From positions 152,875 through 216,874 of the forward strand of contig CACZBD010000009.1 of the NCBI GenBank assembly GCA_902779305.1: a stretch of DNA of 64,000 bases. The letters are read 5' to 3'. Under the pieces are notes generated by a model, which did no database searches, was not told the DNA's origin, and saw only the letters and a program-made list of their open reading frames with translations. Each line of letters begins with the position of its first letter. The stretch's first letter is position 1. Below, one piece after another: positions 35,756-44,558 of the stretch. The position numbers and the translations under genes were made by a program. This DNA is from an uncultured Lachnospiraceae bacterium. Lineage in GTDB: Bacteria; Bacillota; Clostridia; Lachnospirales; Lachnospiraceae.

Positions 35756-37237
35756 ATGAACGGGTATGATGTTGTAATTATCGGTGCAGGCGTCACCGGC
35801 TCTGCCATCGCCAGAGAACTTTCCCGGTACAAACTGAAAACTCTTGTCCTGGACAGAAATTCCGATATCGGAGAGGGAACTTCCAAGGCAAACAGCGGGA
35901 TCGTGCATGCCGGATTTGATGCAAAACCGGGAACGCTGAAAGCAAAACTAAATGTACAGGGATCGCAGATGATGCCAGCACTTGCCAAAACCCTCGGGAT
36001 CCCATTTATGCAGAACGGTTCCCTCGTGGTTGCCTTAAGCGAGGAAGATAAGCCGCATATGCAGGAACTGTACGATCGCGGCATTGAAAACGGCGTTCAG
36101 GATCTTAAGATCCTATCAAGAGAAGAAGCCCTTGCCATGGAGCCGAATCTTTCCGACGATACCGTCGGCGCATTGTTTGCGCCTACGGGCGGGATCATCT
36201 GTCCGTTCCGCTTAACCAGTGCATTAGCCGAAAGCGCCAACATCAACGGGGTTGATTTTCATCTCCTGACCGAAGTCACCTCCGTGGAAAAAACAGACTG
36301 CGGTTATCGTATCGAAGCAATACAATATGATGAATTTGATGAAGAAAAAGATCATAACATCACCTATGAGACAAAGCTTGTGATCAATGCTGCCGGTGTA
36401 TACGCCGACAGGTTCCACAATATGATGACGGATGACAGATTAACGATCACACCGAGAAAAGGGGAATACTGCCTGCTGGATGTTACGGCCGGCAACCACG
36501 TCGGGCGCACCGTATTCAGAATGCCTTCCGCGCTTGGCAAAGGAATCCTTGTTTCTCCGACGATCCACGGCAACCTTCTGGTCGGCCCGACGGCAACGGA
36601 TCTGGACGACAAAGAAGGGATCTTTACCACGGCTGAGGGGCTTGCAAAAGTCAACACGCCCGGCGCTTCCGCGGTAAAGAATCTGCCCATGAATGAAGTG
36701 ATCACTTCTTTCGCCGGTCTTCGCCCCCACGGCGACAGAGGCGATTTCGTGATCGGTGAAATTGAAGGCGCTCCCGGATTCATCGATGCGGCCGCGATCG
36801 AATCGCCCGGGCTTACGGCATCTCCGGCCATCGGTATCATGGTGGCAGAAATCGTTGCGGATATCCTGCATCCGGAGAAAAAGACGGATTTTGTGGAGGA
36901 AGTGCAGCCGTTCACCTATATGAAACAGCTTCCCATCGAAGAACAGAGAGCCCTGATCGAAAAGGACAGGACATACGGCAACATCATCTGCCGCTGCGCA
37001 TCCGTTTCGGAAGGAGAGATCTTGGAAACCATCAGGCGGCCTCTCGGCGCCAGAACATTAGACGGGGTGAAGCGTCGTACCGGCGCAAACATGGGGCGCT
37101 GCCAGGGCGGTTTCTGTTATCCGAAAGTCATGGAGATCCTAAGCCGTGAGCTTGGGATCCCGATGGAAAAGATCACCAAAAAAGGACGACGGTCCCCGAT
37201 CCTGACCGGTGAGATCAAGCAGAATGAGGAGGCATGA
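35756..37237 (+). CDS. glpA: FAD-dependent glycerol-3-phosphate dehydrogenase, GlpA-like
   Basis: 493 residues. FAD-binding GAGVTGSAIARELSRY at the N-terminus, the substrate domain in the middle (FAGLRPHGDRGDFVIGE is a DAO-family marker), and a C-terminal BFD-like [2Fe-2S] domain with Cys residues in ICRCASVSEGEI and MGRCQGGFCYPKV. Oxidises glycerol 3-phosphate to dihydroxyacetone phosphate, with electrons likely passed through the following oxidoreductase. AAAGGAG precedes the ATG and the stop overlaps the next gene. The naming follows its place after glpK; other NAD(P)/FAD-dependent oxidases look similar. Confidence 0.88.
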   Translation: MNGYDVVIIGAGVTGSAIARELSRYKLKTLVLDRNSDIGEGTSKANSGIVHAGFDAKPGTLKAKLNVQGSQMMPALAKTLGIPFMQNGSLVVALSEEDKPHMQELYDRGIENGVQDLKILSREEALAMEPNLSDDTVGALFAPTGGIICPFRLTSALAESANINGVDFHLLTEVTSVEKTDCGYRIEAIQYDEFDEEKDHNITYETKLVINAAGVYADRFHNMMTDDRLTITPRKGEYCLLDVTAGNHVGRTVFRMPSALGKGILVSPTIHGNLLVGPTATDLDDKEGIFTTAEGLAKVNTPGASAVKNLPMNEVITSFAGLRPHGDRGDFVIGEIEGAPGFIDAAAIESPGLTASPAIGIMVAEIVADILHPEKKTDFVEEVQPFTYMKQLPIEEQRALIEKDRTYGNIICRCASVSEGEILETIRRPLGARTLDGVKRRTGANMGRCQGGFCYPKVMEILSRELGIPMEKITKKGRRSPILTGEIKQNEEA

Positions 37238-37239
37238 GC

Positions 37240-38733
37240 ATGGAAAACAACAGATTATATGATGCTGTCATCGTCGGCGGAGGTCCTGCCGGACTTGCAG
37301 CTGCCTTATCCTTAAAAGAAAACGGGATCGAAGACATTCTTGTATTGGAGCGCGACAAAGAACTCGGCGGGATCTTGAACCAGTGCATCCATAATGGATT
37401 CGGTCTCCATACTTTTAACGAAGAACTGACCGGACCGGAATATGCAGAGCGCTATATCCAAATGGCCGAAGAAGCGAAGATCCCGTTTCAGTTAAATACC
37501 ATGGTCATGAACATCGAACCGGTAAATGAAGACGGAAAAGTTGTCAAGGTCATCACTGCCATGAGCAGCGAATACGGCATGCAGATGCTGAAAGCAAAAG
37601 CTGTCGTTCTTGCCATGGGATGCCGCGAAAAGCCGCGCGGCGCCCTGAATATTCCCGGCTACCGTCCCGCCGGCATCTATTCCGCGGGAACCGCCCAGAA
37701 ATTCGTGAACATCGACGGACTGATGCCAGGACGCAAGGTTGTGATCTTAGGTTCCGGAGACATCGGTCTGATCATGGCAAGACGCATGACCTTAGAAGGC
37801 GCAAAAGTCAAACTGGTCGCTGAGATCATGCCTTATTCCGGCGGACTGAAACGTAACATCGTGCAGTGTCTCGACGATTTCAAAATCCCGCTTCTGCTCA
37901 GCCATACCGTTACGAAGATCAACGGCAAAGACCGCGTGGAATCCGTTGTGATCTCTGAAGTGGACGAAAATTTAAAGCCCATCCCCGGAACGGAAGAAGA
38001 GATCAAATGCGATACGCTCCTGCTCTCCGTCGGCCTGATCCCGGAAAACGAACTGTCCCGCAACATGGGGCTTGAAATGTCCAGGGCCACAAGGGGCGCC
38101 GTTGTGGACGACAGTCTGCAGACCAGCTGTCCCGGTGTTTTTGCCTGCGGCAATGTTCTTCATGTACATGACCTTGTCGACAATGTTTCCAAGGAAGCCG
38201 TTGAAGCCGGAAAACACGCTGCAGCATATATCAAAGAGTTTGAAAAGAAAGAAGCCGCGCTGACGAATCCGACCGATCCGGAAAGCGCGCTGATGGCGAA
38301 ATTCGCCAGAAGAAATGCCACAAGAAATGGTGTGAATCCTAATGAGATCGTCACGAATGCAGACGGCAGCATGACATATACCCTGCCATGCATCAACTGT
38401 CCGGCAGGCTGTATCGTACAGGTGACCGTGTTAAACGGGGAAGTGACCAATGTCAGCGGAAACACGTGCGAACGGGGCGAAGTCTATGCCCGCAACGAAG
38501 TTACGGCTCCTGTCAGGATCGTAACCTCAAATGTAAAAGTAAACGGTGGGGATAAGGACATCGTTTCCGTCAAGACCGCGCAGGCCATCCCGAAAGGAAA
38601 GATCTTTGCCTGCGTTGACAGCTTAAAAGGTCTTGTCGTGAACGCACCCGTAAAGATCGGCGATGTGATCGTTGAAAACGTTGCCGGAACAGGCATCGAT
38701 CTGATCGCCACCGCCTCGTGTGCAAAAGTCTGA
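37240..38733 (+). CDS. FAD/NAD(P) oxidoreductase fused to a C-terminal DUF1667 domain
   Basis: About 497 residues. N-terminal two-dinucleotide-fold oxidoreductase: GGGPAGLAAALSL for FAD, GSGDIGLIMARRM for NAD(P), ACGNVLHVHDLVDNVS as the second FAD motif. Then a DUF1667 domain from about 375 to the end, with four Cys in YTLPCINCPAGC and GNTCERGE, which may hold a metal or Fe-S cluster. DUF1667 is usually a separate small protein after such genes; here it is fused. It likely forms a complex with the preceding dehydrogenase, carrying electrons to NAD or the chain. ATG 37240 has AGGAGG 7 bases upstream and is preferred to ATG 37234, which overlaps the previous stop. Confidence 0.87.
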   Translation: MENNRLYDAVIVGGGPAGLAAALSLKENGIEDILVLERDKELGGILNQCIHNGFGLHTFNEELTGPEYAERYIQMAEEAKIPFQLNTMVMNIEPVNEDGKVVKVITAMSSEYGMQMLKAKAVVLAMGCREKPRGALNIPGYRPAGIYSAGTAQKFVNIDGLMPGRKVVILGSGDIGLIMARRMTLEGAKVKLVAEIMPYSGGLKRNIVQCLDDFKIPLLLSHTVTKINGKDRVESVVISEVDENLKPIPGTEEEIKCDTLLLSVGLIPENELSRNMGLEMSRATRGAVVDDSLQTSCPGVFACGNVLHVHDLVDNVSKEAVEAGKHAAAYIKEFEKKEAALTNPTDPESALMAKFARRNATRNGVNPNEIVTNADGSMTYTLPCINCPAGCIVQVTVLNGEVTNVSGNTCERGEVYARNEVTAPVRIVTSNVKVNGGDKDIVSVKTAQAIPKGKIFACVDSLKGLVVNAPVKIGDVIVENVAGTGIDLIATASCAKV

Positions 38734-38754
38734 ATCAAAAATATAAAGATAAGA

Positions 38755-40134
38755 TCAGCGCAGCATGGTATGAAAGAGCTTGGCCGCAAGGTTTGAATAC
38801 GGCTGGTTTCTGAACGGGATGTCGATCCAGTTCTTCTTATCGAGAATACTCTTTTTATGGGAGAATGCTTCAAACCCGGCTTTCCCGTGGTACTCTCCCA
38901 TGCCGCTTTCTCCGACACCGCCAAAGCCCATCTCCGTGGAGGCCAGATGCACGACCACATCATTGATGCAGCCGCCGCCGAATGAAATGCTGTCCATGAT
39001 ATTTCTGACCGCTTCCTTGTCTGTCGAAAAGATATACAGGGCAAGCGGTTTTTCTTTTTCCGAGATCGTTTTGATCACTTCCGTGATGTCATGAAATGAC
39101 AGGATCGGGAGGATGGGACCGAAGATCTCTTCCTGCATGATCTTATCTTCCCAGATAACATGATCCATCACGGTCGGCTCGATCTTAAGACTCGTAGCGT
39201 CGACCTTTCCGCCATGTACGACCTTGCTCTGATCGATCAGCCCGCTGACTCTGGCAAAATGCTTTTGGTTGATGATCTTCCCGTAGGATTCATTATGCAG
39301 CGGATCTGAACCGAACTGTTTTACGATCTCCTTTTTCACCAGTTCCACAAACTTTTCCCTGACGGATTCCTGCACATAGAAATAATCCGGCGCCACGCAG
39401 GTCTGTCCGCAGTTTAAGAATTTGCCCCAGACGATCCTTCTGGCTGCCAGTTTCAGGTTGGCCGTTTCATCCACGATGCAGGGGCTTTTTCCGCCCAGTT
39501 CGAGCGTAACGGGTGTCAGATGATCTGCCGCCTGCTTCAGCACTTCTTTTCCTACCGACTGGGAACCGGTAAAGAAGATCATATCAAACTTCTGCGCAAA
39601 CAGACAGGCATTTTCGCTTCTCCCGCCCAGCACGCAGGCTACATATTCCTTCGGAAAGCACTGGGAAACGATCTTACGGATCACTTCGGAAGTGGCCGGC
39701 GAATAGGCACTCGGTTTCAGGACCACCGTATTGCCGGCAGCAATGGCATCGATCAGCGGATCGATGGTCAGCAGGAACGGATAATTCCAGGGACTGACGA
39801 TCAGTACCGTCCCGTAAGGCGAGGCTTTCACAAAACTGCTTGCCGCAAAATTCGCAAAACTCGTTGCAACATGCCTTTTTGCAGCGAATTTCTTTACATG
39901 CTTCAGCATATAGCCAAGCTCCGTAAGGGCCAGTCCGACCTCACACATATAGCTTTCCGTGGCACTTTTACCGAGATCTTGTTTCAAAGCCGCGCAGATT
40001 TCGCGCTCATGACTTTTAATACATTTCTGTAACCTGATCAGTGCCTTGATCCGGAAATCGACCGGAAGGGTTCTTTTACTTCTGAAGTACTTTCGCTGCC
40101 CCGCAAGCAGCGCTTTGATCTCTGTTTCCTGCAT
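38755..40134 (-). CDS. Aldehyde dehydrogenase
   Basis: 459 residues, NAD(P)-dependent. The catalytic Cys is in LNCGQTCVAPDYFY, the general base Glu in LELGGKSPCIV, and the cofactor region in FFTGSQSVGK. SPWNYPFLLTIDPLIDAIAAGN is typical of the class-3-like, long-chain or YwdH-type aldehyde dehydrogenases. It ends with a hydrophobic-basic tail (SNLAAKLFHTMLR) that could peripherally associate with membranes. Its stop faces the stop of the glycerol operon 21 bases away. AGGAG lies 5 bases before the ATG. Substrate unknown. Confidence 0.93.
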   Translation of the reverse strand: MQETEIKALLAGQRKYFRSKRTLPVDFRIKALIRLQKCIKSHEREICAALKQDLGKSATESYMCEVGLALTELGYMLKHVKKFAAKRHVATSFANFAASSFVKASPYGTVLIVSPWNYPFLLTIDPLIDAIAAGNTVVLKPSAYSPATSEVIRKIVSQCFPKEYVACVLGGRSENACLFAQKFDMIFFTGSQSVGKEVLKQAADHLTPVTLELGGKSPCIVDETANLKLAARRIVWGKFLNCGQTCVAPDYFYVQESVREKFVELVKKEIVKQFGSDPLHNESYGKIINQKHFARVSGLIDQSKVVHGGKVDATSLKIEPTVMDHVIWEDKIMQEEIFGPILPILSFHDITEVIKTISEKEKPLALYIFSTDKEAVRNIMDSISFGGGCINDVVVHLASTEMGFGGVGESGMGEYHGKAGFEAFSHKKSILDKKNWIDIPFRNQPYSNLAAKLFHTMLR

Positions 40135-40164
40135 ATTCTCTCCTGACTGTTTCTTCCCGATCGG

Positions 40165-40191
40165 TTATTTCACGATCTTTATTTCACGATC
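40165..40191. repeat. Tandem 13-base duplication at the end of the papain-like peptidase gene
   Basis: TTATTTCACGATC occurs at 40165-40177 and again at 40179-40191, one base apart. The right copy holds the last codons and TAA stop of the peptidase gene, so the left copy is a repeat of the gene's end in the 3' region. Confidence 0.9.
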
Positions 40192-43100
40192 CTGTAAATA
40201 ATATCATATTTTACCGGATCATCCAAAATTCCCGTATACAGGCCATTCCCACTGATCACGGCCTTGATCTTCGTTCCGATGGGCGGGATATCCCCTCCTG
40301 CAACCTCTGTTCCTGCTGTGATCAGTCGGTTTCCGATGATAACCGATTCTGCATAAACATAGCTGACCGTATAGTCGGCAGACGAAAGTTTCTTCCCGTT
40401 GATGTCCTTTAATACCGGCTCGGAAAGGATCGCCGCAGTTCTCTTCGAATATCTCACGTCTGCCGTCGAAAGAGAACTCTTGGAACCCTCCGCAGCTTTC
40501 AGCATTTCGCCCAGATCCTGCCTGACGATCGTAAACGGATACGAAACCGTGCCCGTATAATTTCCTTTTCCTTTGATCGTTATCGTTGGCGGCTTATTCT
40601 CGTTTTTGTCCCGTACGACCTTATTGCGGGAAATGGACAGGGTATAATCCACATTTTTGATCAGGACCGTTTCACCGATCTTTACAGTTACGGCAGGATT
40701 CACGCCGCCCTTTAAGTAGGGAACATCCGCACCGTTATTAACGGAAACGCTGAGTTCTTCTTTCAGCAGTTCTTTTGCTTTGATCCGGAAACTGATCCGT
40801 TTCGTTCCGCCATAGTCATTCTTTCCGCGGATATAAACATAAGCAATGCCCGCTTTTGTATTCTTCCGATACGATCCAGGAACGATCTCATAATCTTCAT
40901 CCGGCACTACCTGTCCGGCATATCTGACCGTCAGATCTGCTTTGGAGATCGTCACTCCTCCTTCGGGGATCACGGGCGGACAGATCTTTGCCAGTGCACT
41001 GACAGATGCCTTTTCAATCTGTTTCTTATAGATCCGGTATGACAGCCTGCAGGTTTCCGTCTCGTCGGAAAGATAGGACAGGGATCCTGCGTATCTGATC
41101 CCGTCGATCCTGATGCCGATCCTGCTGCCCGCAACCGGCCTTTCACCGTTTCCGACAGGATCGTCAGCGGCTCTGTGATCCCCGGTTGTCAGTTCCGTAT
41201 CCTCTGCGTAAAAATAGCTGACGCTGTAGTCCCTGTCTTTGACCAGTTGTTTTCCGTTTACATCCGTAACGACCGGAGCAGCCTTGAACGAACCGTACCG
41301 GCGGAATATCCTGTCATTCAACGTCACGGACTTTACCGCGTCTGCCAGATCTGTGCTTGGTTTTATGACAAATGATCTTGCCGGGATACCGCCTTTATAG
41401 TTTCCTCTGAACCGGATGGTTACCGTGGGAAGTCTGCGCGTCTGATCCGTTGTGATCACTGTATTGTTTGCAAGGGTCAAGGTATAATCCGTCCCCTCAT
41501 GCAAGAGAATCTGTTCCCCGTCTTCCGCAATATATTTGATGGTAAGAGCCGGTTTTGCGCCGCTCTTTGCATATCCTGCAACCGGATCGCCGGCCTCTGT
41601 GTCGGCATATGTAACAGGAAATCTGTCTGCAGAATACGGCCTGGTTACGATCCTGTAAGTAACGGTCCTCGTCCCGTAGTATTTCCCCTTTCCGGTGATC
41701 GTGACTTTCGCTTTTCCGATCCCGTTATTGACAGTTTTCTGATACTGCAATGTATAATCAGTTCCCTCTGTCAGATCTGTATAAGCGGTATTCGCATCCG
41801 GCCGGTACTTCAGTTCCAACACCGGCTCGATATCTTTTCCACCGTCATAGATCTGATCCGGAATCTCTGAAACCGTAACCTTACTGATCTTTACCTGCCC
41901 TGTTAAGGCAAAGCCAGCCGTAGCCGTATCATTATAATTTCCGATCCCGTGGATCCTGACAGATCCCGTAGTCCCCGAAACCGAAATATCGCCTGCATCA
42001 TACGTAAAGTCCACATCTCTGACTAGTTCACGTTTCGTTTTTCCATCCATGATGTAAACCGAACTTACCGGATCATAAACGCTGCCGTATTCCTGTGATA
42101 CAGTCTTCACCGTAGCTTCATCTATGGATACGGGAATGATCTCAAGGACGGAGTCTGTCTCTAAATTCCCTGTATAATTTCCCAGTCCTTCAAAGTAAAT
42201 ATTGTACATCCCTGCCTGATCGGGATCCCTGACAGGCTCTCCGGTCTGGACCAGCGAAGATCCCTCGCGTCTGACAGGAAGATACCATACTTTATAGTCC
42301 ATATCTTCCCGCAGCAAAGAACCGGCATGGCTGACCGTGTGCGGAAGCGAATGCATCTTCTGATCATATCTCACGTAACTGTCCGATGTTTCTGTTTCAA
42401 TATCCGCATCTGTAAGCGGCTTTTGTAAAAACGTAAAATCAACCGGGAAGAAACGCTCACCCGCAAACAGGCCTTTTCCTTCATACAGGATCCGGTAGAC
42501 CCCGGCATCGCTGACAGCATCCTGCGCCGGGGCTCCATCGATCATCGTAATGTTTCCGAGCGCATCTTCTTCTGCCGGCAGATATTTAATATCGTAATCC
42601 ACGCCCTCACGAAGAACGGATCCCTCGAAGAGCAAGTCCGCTTTCGGCCGGTACGTATTCGCATCGAAGGTCTTCGTGAATGCGCTTTCATCATATTCCG
42701 CAAAGGTAAAATCATCATCGGAAATATCGTTATCCGCAAACAGGACATCATCCGTATAGGCCTTTAAGCGGTAAGAGATCTTTGTCGATGTCGTATACGG
42801 ATCCGTCCAGTTTGGCGATGTGATCCTGTGGAACGTTTCATGTTCTCCGATCCTTGCGTCAAATTTTAACCTCGGCGACCCGGTTTCCTCATAAGCTTTT
42901 TCCGCGTAGACACTTGCTGTTTCGCCATCAACACTCACATCCCAGACAATTGAGAAATCCGTATCCGGCAGAAGCAAAACATCATCGTCAAACCTGACCG
43001 TATAGAATCCGGGATACTCTGTTCTGCCGCTTTTCGTATAAGCTTTATATCCCGATTCCGGGTTGGAAAGATCCGATAATCCGGTATATACGGAAACGGT

Positions 43101-44558
43101 ATAATCCACGTTTGCGCTCTGCAGGGCAATACCCGCCGCGCCGAGCATTTCGGGTACATCCTTTGTATGATATCTTGCCGCAACATGACTGACTTTGTAG
43201 GCCTTGGTGCCGACAGAACCGTCATACTGATAGACATAGCCGTAGTTATTTGCATCGGCAAAATCAAAGACCTTTACCGTCTGTTTCGTTGTATCTGTGC
43301 TCTCAAACGCTTTATTTTCGTAAGAAATCCAGACATATCCGTCATCACCGTAATCTGTCCCGTAACTGTTCTTGACCAGCCATGCTCCGTTTTCTGTCGG
43401 AATGGACGGTTCTTCCCCTGCGGCAACTTTTACGATATTCACCGGCGTATCCTTAAAATTATCTTTCGAAAAATCATCGTCCCAGCCGACAACAGATACC
43501 GCATGGTTTCTTTTGGTATGCTCGTCATCGTACATGCAGCTCACACCCGGCGCCACCCTGTATGCATCATAAGAAGCACTTGTATAGGAAGAGTCATAGG
43601 ACTGGCTCATATAAATATCGATCCCGCAGGATCCGTACTGCATGATCATCTTCTTGACGCTGTCGCGGTCGTCTAAGGGCACAAGATAACCGTTTTCCAA
43701 ATGCAGATCATCCGCAAAAGCATACTCAGCCGGGATCCTGTCCATCTCAGTCTGCCTTCTGCTCTTTGCGACATCATAAGTCATCGAGGAATGTCTGCTT
43801 TCTTCGCCAAGCCCTGTCCAGCGGCTCAGTGCAAACATGGACATCAAGCCGTTCCCGCCAATCTTCGCCTTGGTTGCACCGTATACTGTCGTATAATCTC
43901 CGGATGTATCTCCGCGGTCCGCAAGGATCTCCTGGCTGTCGCCGGTTCCGTTTCCGCCTCTGGCACCGTTATAAGCAAATTCCACCAGCTGCAGTTCCGA
44001 AAAATCTTTTTCACCGCCGCCGGTCTTTAAGACAGAGGATTCCGCAGCTGACACCGTCTGGAACGCCCAGCAGGATCCCCAGCCGCCCTGATCCTTGACC
44101 GGAGAAATGATCCCGGTCTCTCTGGCATCATAGCTTGCGGGAATCGGTGCGCTTCTTAACAGTTTTCTGGCCGGATATACAGGCACCTCTGTCTGTTCTC
44201 CGATGTTTTCCCAGGTCCCGTCATTCTCTATATCCGGGATCTCGCCCTCCGGTTCATAATAGGGCACATCCGGATCAATGACATCCGCAAGTTCTGCCTG
44301 GACTTCACTCTCTGCATCCGCCGGATCTTCCGGTTCCTCTGAAGACGATTCCGCTTCCTCCGGTTCCACGGCCTCTTCCGGTTCTTCTGTTTCTATCGCT
44401 TCTTCCGGTTCTTCGACCTCTTCCGGCTCTTCCGAAAGTTCCGTATCAACCGCAGCTTCCTGCAGATCCGCGGATAGTGGCATAGCAAAAGCAGGCTCTG
44501 CAAGCAGGGCCAGGACCAAAAGGATCGTTATGCACTTTTGAAACCACTTCCTGATCAT
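40179..44558 (-). CDS. Secreted papain-family (C1A) peptidase with lectin-like domain and nine C-terminal repeats
   Basis: 1459 residues from ATG 44558 (GGAG 9 bases upstream; ATGA overlap with the upstream gene). Signal peptide to about residue 27, acidic PEEAVEPEE-type linker to about 125, then the C1A domain at about 140-420: Gln157 and Cys163 in VKDQGGWGSCWAF, His in NHAVSVVGWDDDF, Asn in WLVKNSYGTDYGDDGY. A lectin-like domain typical of clostridial C1A proteins follows (about 425-600). From about 615 to the end are nine beta units of 75-95 residues, each near DYxVxYxxA and ending GxGxYxGxxxxxYxI. No sortase motif or anchor is visible, so it is secreted or held by its repeats. Translation is coupled to the glucosaminidase gene. 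Confidence 0.9.
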   Translation of the reverse strand: MIRKWFQKCITILLVLALLAEPAFAMPLSADLQEAAVDTELSEEPEEVEEPEEAIETEEPEEAVEPEEAESSSEEPEDPADAESEVQAELADVIDPDVPYYEPEGEIPDIENDGTWENIGEQTEVPVYPARKLLRSAPIPASYDARETGIISPVKDQGGWGSCWAFQTVSAAESSVLKTGGGEKDFSELQLVEFAYNGARGGNGTGDSQEILADRGDTSGDYTTVYGATKAKIGGNGLMSMFALSRWTGLGEESRHSSMTYDVAKSRRQTEMDRIPAEYAFADDLHLENGYLVPLDDRDSVKKMIMQYGSCGIDIYMSQSYDSSYTSASYDAYRVAPGVSCMYDDEHTKRNHAVSVVGWDDDFSKDNFKDTPVNIVKVAAGEEPSIPTENGAWLVKNSYGTDYGDDGYVWISYENKAFESTDTTKQTVKVFDFADANNYGYVYQYDGSVGTKAYKVSHVAARYHTKDVPEMLGAAGIALQSANVDYTVSVYTGLSDLSNPESGYKAYTKSGRTEYPGFYTVRFDDDVLLLPDTDFSIVWDVSVDGETASVYAEKAYEETGSPRLKFDARIGEHETFHRITSPNWTDPYTTSTKISYRLKAYTDDVLFADNDISDDDFTFAEYDESAFTKTFDANTYRPKADLLFEGSVLREGVDYDIKYLPAEEDALGNITMIDGAPAQDAVSDAGVYRILYEGKGLFAGERFFPVDFTFLQKPLTDADIETETSDSYVRYDQKMHSLPHTVSHAGSLLREDMDYKVWYLPVRREGSSLVQTGEPVRDPDQAGMYNIYFEGLGNYTGNLETDSVLEIIPVSIDEATVKTVSQEYGSVYDPVSSVYIMDGKTKRELVRDVDFTYDAGDISVSGTTGSVRIHGIGNYNDTATAGFALTGQVKISKVTVSEIPDQIYDGGKDIEPVLELKYRPDANTAYTDLTEGTDYTLQYQKTVNNGIGKAKVTITGKGKYYGTRTVTYRIVTRPYSADRFPVTYADTEAGDPVAGYAKSGAKPALTIKYIAEDGEQILLHEGTDYTLTLANNTVITTDQTRRLPTVTIRFRGNYKGGIPARSFVIKPSTDLADAVKSVTLNDRIFRRYGSFKAAPVVTDVNGKQLVKDRDYSVSYFYAEDTELTTGDHRAADDPVGNGERPVAGSRIGIRIDGIRYAGSLSYLSDETETCRLSYRIYKKQIEKASVSALAKICPPVIPEGGVTISKADLTVRYAGQVVPDEDYEIVPGSYRKNTKAGIAYVYIRGKNDYGGTKRISFRIKAKELLKEELSVSVNNGADVPYLKGGVNPAVTVKIGETVLIKNVDYTLSISRNKVVRDKNENKPPTITIKGKGNYTGTVSYPFTIVRQDLGEMLKAAEGSKSSLSTADVRYSKRTAAILSEPVLKDINGKKLSSADYTVSYVYAESVIIGNRLITAGTEVAGGDIPPIGTKIKAVISGNGLYTGILDDPVKYDIIYRIVK

